Positions 4,980-5,882 of a DNA stretch of 5,882 bases are shown one piece after another (position 1 is the stretch's first letter; the number at the start of each line of letters is the position of its first letter). The stretch comes from Pontiellaceae bacterium (GTDB taxonomy: Bacteria > Verrucomicrobiota > Kiritimatiellia > Kiritimatiellales > Tichowtungiaceae). The stretch lies in NCBI GenBank assembly GCA_025457785.1, contig JALOTS010000148.1, positions 1 to 5,882 on the forward strand, given 5' to 3'. The notes beneath the pieces were generated by a model that made no database searches, was not told the DNA's origin, and was given only the letters and a program-made list of their open reading frames with translations. Position numbers and translations under genes: made by a program.

Positions 4980-5355
4980 AAACAACCGCAATGGCATCGA
5001 TTTCGACGAGGACATCTTTCGGGAGGCGGGCGACCTGAATGGTTGAGCGGGCCGGTGCGGCGGTTTCTCCAAAGGCTTCGGCATAGATGGTGTTGACCAC
5101 CGGGAAGTCGTTCATGTCTTTCAGGAAAACGGTGGTTTTGACAACGTTTTCGAAATTTGTGCCTCCGGCAGTCAGAACGGCTTTCAAATTGGCGAGAACC
5201 TGCCGCGTCTGGGCATCAATCCCGTCGGGAATGGTTCCGGTCGCCGGATGAATCGGAATTTGTCCCGAACAGCAGAGCATATTTCCGGCCTGGACCGCTT
5301 GAGAATAGGGGCCGACCGGTTCGGGAGCGTTGACGGTATGAATGATTTTTTTCAT
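4978..5355 (-). CDS. ridA: RidA family enamine/imine deaminase
   Basis: A 125-residue RidA (YjgF/YER057c/UK114) protein. Members are cytosolic trimers that hydrolyse reactive 2-aminoacrylate-type enamines and imines made by PLP enzymes such as threonine/serine dehydratase, releasing ammonia. The family pattern is complete: NAPEPVGPYSQAV (9-21), CSGQIPIHPATG (29-40), a long central helix (TRQVLANLKAVLTAGG), VVKTTVFLKDMNDF (71-84), and the signature PARSTIQVARLPKD (101-114) with Arg103 at the substrate-binding arginine. VEIDAIAVV closes the protein. Length matches the family. The start ATG (5355-5353) is the standard position; no good Shine-Dalgarno precedes it, and an in-frame TAA lies a few codons upstream. 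It is co-oriented with the DUF6941-like gene and convergent with aspS, so it is probably regulated apart from the synthetase genes. Confidence 0.95.
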   Translation of the reverse strand: MKKIIHTVNAPEPVGPYSQAVQAGNMLCCSGQIPIHPATGTIPDGIDAQTRQVLANLKAVLTAGGTNFENVVKTTVFLKDMNDFPVVNTIYAEAFGETAAPARSTIQVARLPKDVLVEIDAIAVV

Positions 5356-5411
5356 GCGGCTTTTTTACGCTTTGGCAGGTTTTTAGTCGAGGTTTGTTCA
5401 TCAATATTTCA

Positions 5412-5425
5412 CGGCTTTTAAGCCG
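5412..5425. repeat. Short inverted repeat upstream of ridA
   Basis: CGGCTT-TT-AAGCCG has 6-bp arms around a 2-bp centre. It lies 57 bp upstream of the ridA start. It overlaps a second small dyad, CCGG-ATTTG-CCGG (5423-5435), so the two hairpins would exclude each other. No T-run follows on either strand, so I do not call a terminator. Confidence 0.4.
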
Positions 5426-5437
5426 GATTTGCCGGTT

Positions 5438-5524
5438 CAGATCCTGAGAGGAAACGTTGATGACAAATTCGCCGGTCTGTTGAATCAGTTCATTGGAAAT
5501 ACTCTGTCTGGATTTTTTTTCATC
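5438..5524 (-). pseudogene. Possible relic of a flavin-reductase-like gene
   Basis: On the minus strand, the frame reading from 5524 down encodes DEKKSRQSIS and then NELIQQTGEFVINVSSQDL. This resembles the segment of the flavin reductase (FMN-binding split-barrel, DIM6/NTAB-like) family that usually reads like 'SR-x-S-x-ELI-x-x-TGEFVVN-x-P-x-E-L'. No start codon lies before it: the frame is closed by a TAG in the end of the DUF6941-like gene. After about residue 30 the similarity stops and nothing like the rest of the domain (such as the CG..SG..DKF region) follows. If real, it is a decayed internal piece of a gene once lying between the DUF6941-like gene and ridA. The call rests on remembered family patterns over about 25 residues and could be chance. 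Confidence 0.4.
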
Positions 5525-5528
5525 GGTA

Positions 5529-5882
5529 TTAATACTGCTGCGGGGCCGGTTCCGCCTGAACTACGGTTAAGGGCAGCGACTTTTCGTGCCGGTTGTCGAT
5601 GGCCAGATTAATGGCGTATTGGCCCGGCTTTTCAAATTTCATCCCGCTGATATTCAGCACCATGTTGGCGCAGACCGACATCAGGTTGTCCGAAAAACGG
5701 ACCGCCACGCCGCCTTCCATATTTATACCGGTTAATTTTCCATCCTGATCAACAACGGCAATCCGCACAGGGTGATTGCCTTCTTCTATGCGATCAAACC
5801 GGACGCGCAGCGCAACGGCGCAGTACGGATGGATTACGGGAAACTGCTGTGCATGAACAGTGTCAAACGTGCCCAGCAGATT
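5529..5882 (-). CDS. DUF6941-like protein, C-terminal part (5' end beyond window)
   Basis: The frame is open from the window's right edge to a TAA at 5531-5529, giving 117 visible residues. The start codon is not in the window, so an apparent GTG start at 5768 is only an internal valine. The visible pattern NLLGTFDTVHAQQFP (1-15), HPYCAVALRVRF (18-29), EEGNHPVRIAVVDQDG (33-48), then a middle strand region and FEKPGQYAINLAID (83-96), matches what I know of DUF6941 proteins: small beta-rich proteins of unknown function. No signal peptide, membrane segment or catalytic motif is visible. It lies upstream of ridA on the same strand, 173 bp away, with a possible gene relic between. The family assignment is from memory and moderately sure; that the frame is coding is much surer. 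Confidence 0.8.
   Translation of the reverse strand, partial: NLLGTFDTVHAQQFPVIHPYCAVALRVRFDRIEEGNHPVRIAVVDQDGKLTGINMEGGVAVRFSDNLMSVCANMVLNISGMKFEKPGQYAINLAIDNRHEKSLPLTVVQAEPAPQQY

Noticed and set aside
5216..5404. Minus-strand open frame starting MNKPRLKTCQ and running into ridA
   Set aside because: Most of it is a shifted-frame shadow of ridA. Only the part upstream of 5437 in the same frame shows family-like sequence, and that is reported as a possible relic.
5429..5611. Plus-strand 60-codon open frame in the ridA-DUF6941 gap
   Set aside because: It overlaps the end of the minus-strand DUF6941-like gene, has no Shine-Dalgarno and shows no recognisable domain.

Overview
The window looks like ordinary bacterial chromosome: dense, roughly half GC, built mainly from housekeeping translation genes. 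I cannot name the species. A type-3 (archaeal/eukaryote-like) prolyl-tRNA synthetase, an IHF-like HU protein and an AspRS with the 'SPGEFYQLD' form of motif 2 fit several phyla. My weak guess from gene order is the PVC group (Kiritimatiellota/Verrucomicrobiota), and this is inference only.

Layout. On the plus strand come the 3' end of proS (2-316), a small two-helix membrane protein resembling a miniature membrane-fusion (HlyD/lipoyl-like) domain (334-924), and a 119-bp regulatory gap. That gap carries two promoter-like elements exactly 40 bp apart and a 16-bp palindrome. Then follow an HU/IHF-family gene (1044-1325), hisS (1329-2582), a two-gene DUF4160-DUF2442 cassette (2589-3126) and aspS (3148-4935). 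On the minus strand, convergent with aspS, are ridA (4978-5355) and, upstream of it, the C-terminal part of a DUF6941-like gene (5529 to the window edge). Between those two lies 173 bp holding what looks like a short relic of a flavin-reductase-type gene.

How the genes fit together. Three class II aminoacyl-tRNA synthetases (Pro, His, Asp) lie within about 5 kb, with the HU-like gene only 3 bp from hisS. One transcript probably starts in the gap before the HU-like gene and runs into hisS. The often conserved hisS-aspS neighbourhood is split by the DUF4160-DUF2442 pair. A hairpin followed by nine T sits at the left edge of that pair, and three tandem 7-bp repeats (TAACTGR) sit at its right edge. 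AspRS has residues typical of the non-discriminating type, which would imply Asp-tRNA(Asn) amidation by GatCAB elsewhere in the genome.

No gene-free stretch exceeds 300 bases. I saw no rRNA, tRNA, CRISPR array, insertion sequence or replication origin. Nothing here amounts to a clearly new multi-gene system. The most interesting points are the duplicated promoter with an operator-like palindrome, the terminator-like structure inside the start of the DUF4160 gene, the membrane-fusion-like mini protein, and the gene relic upstream of ridA.
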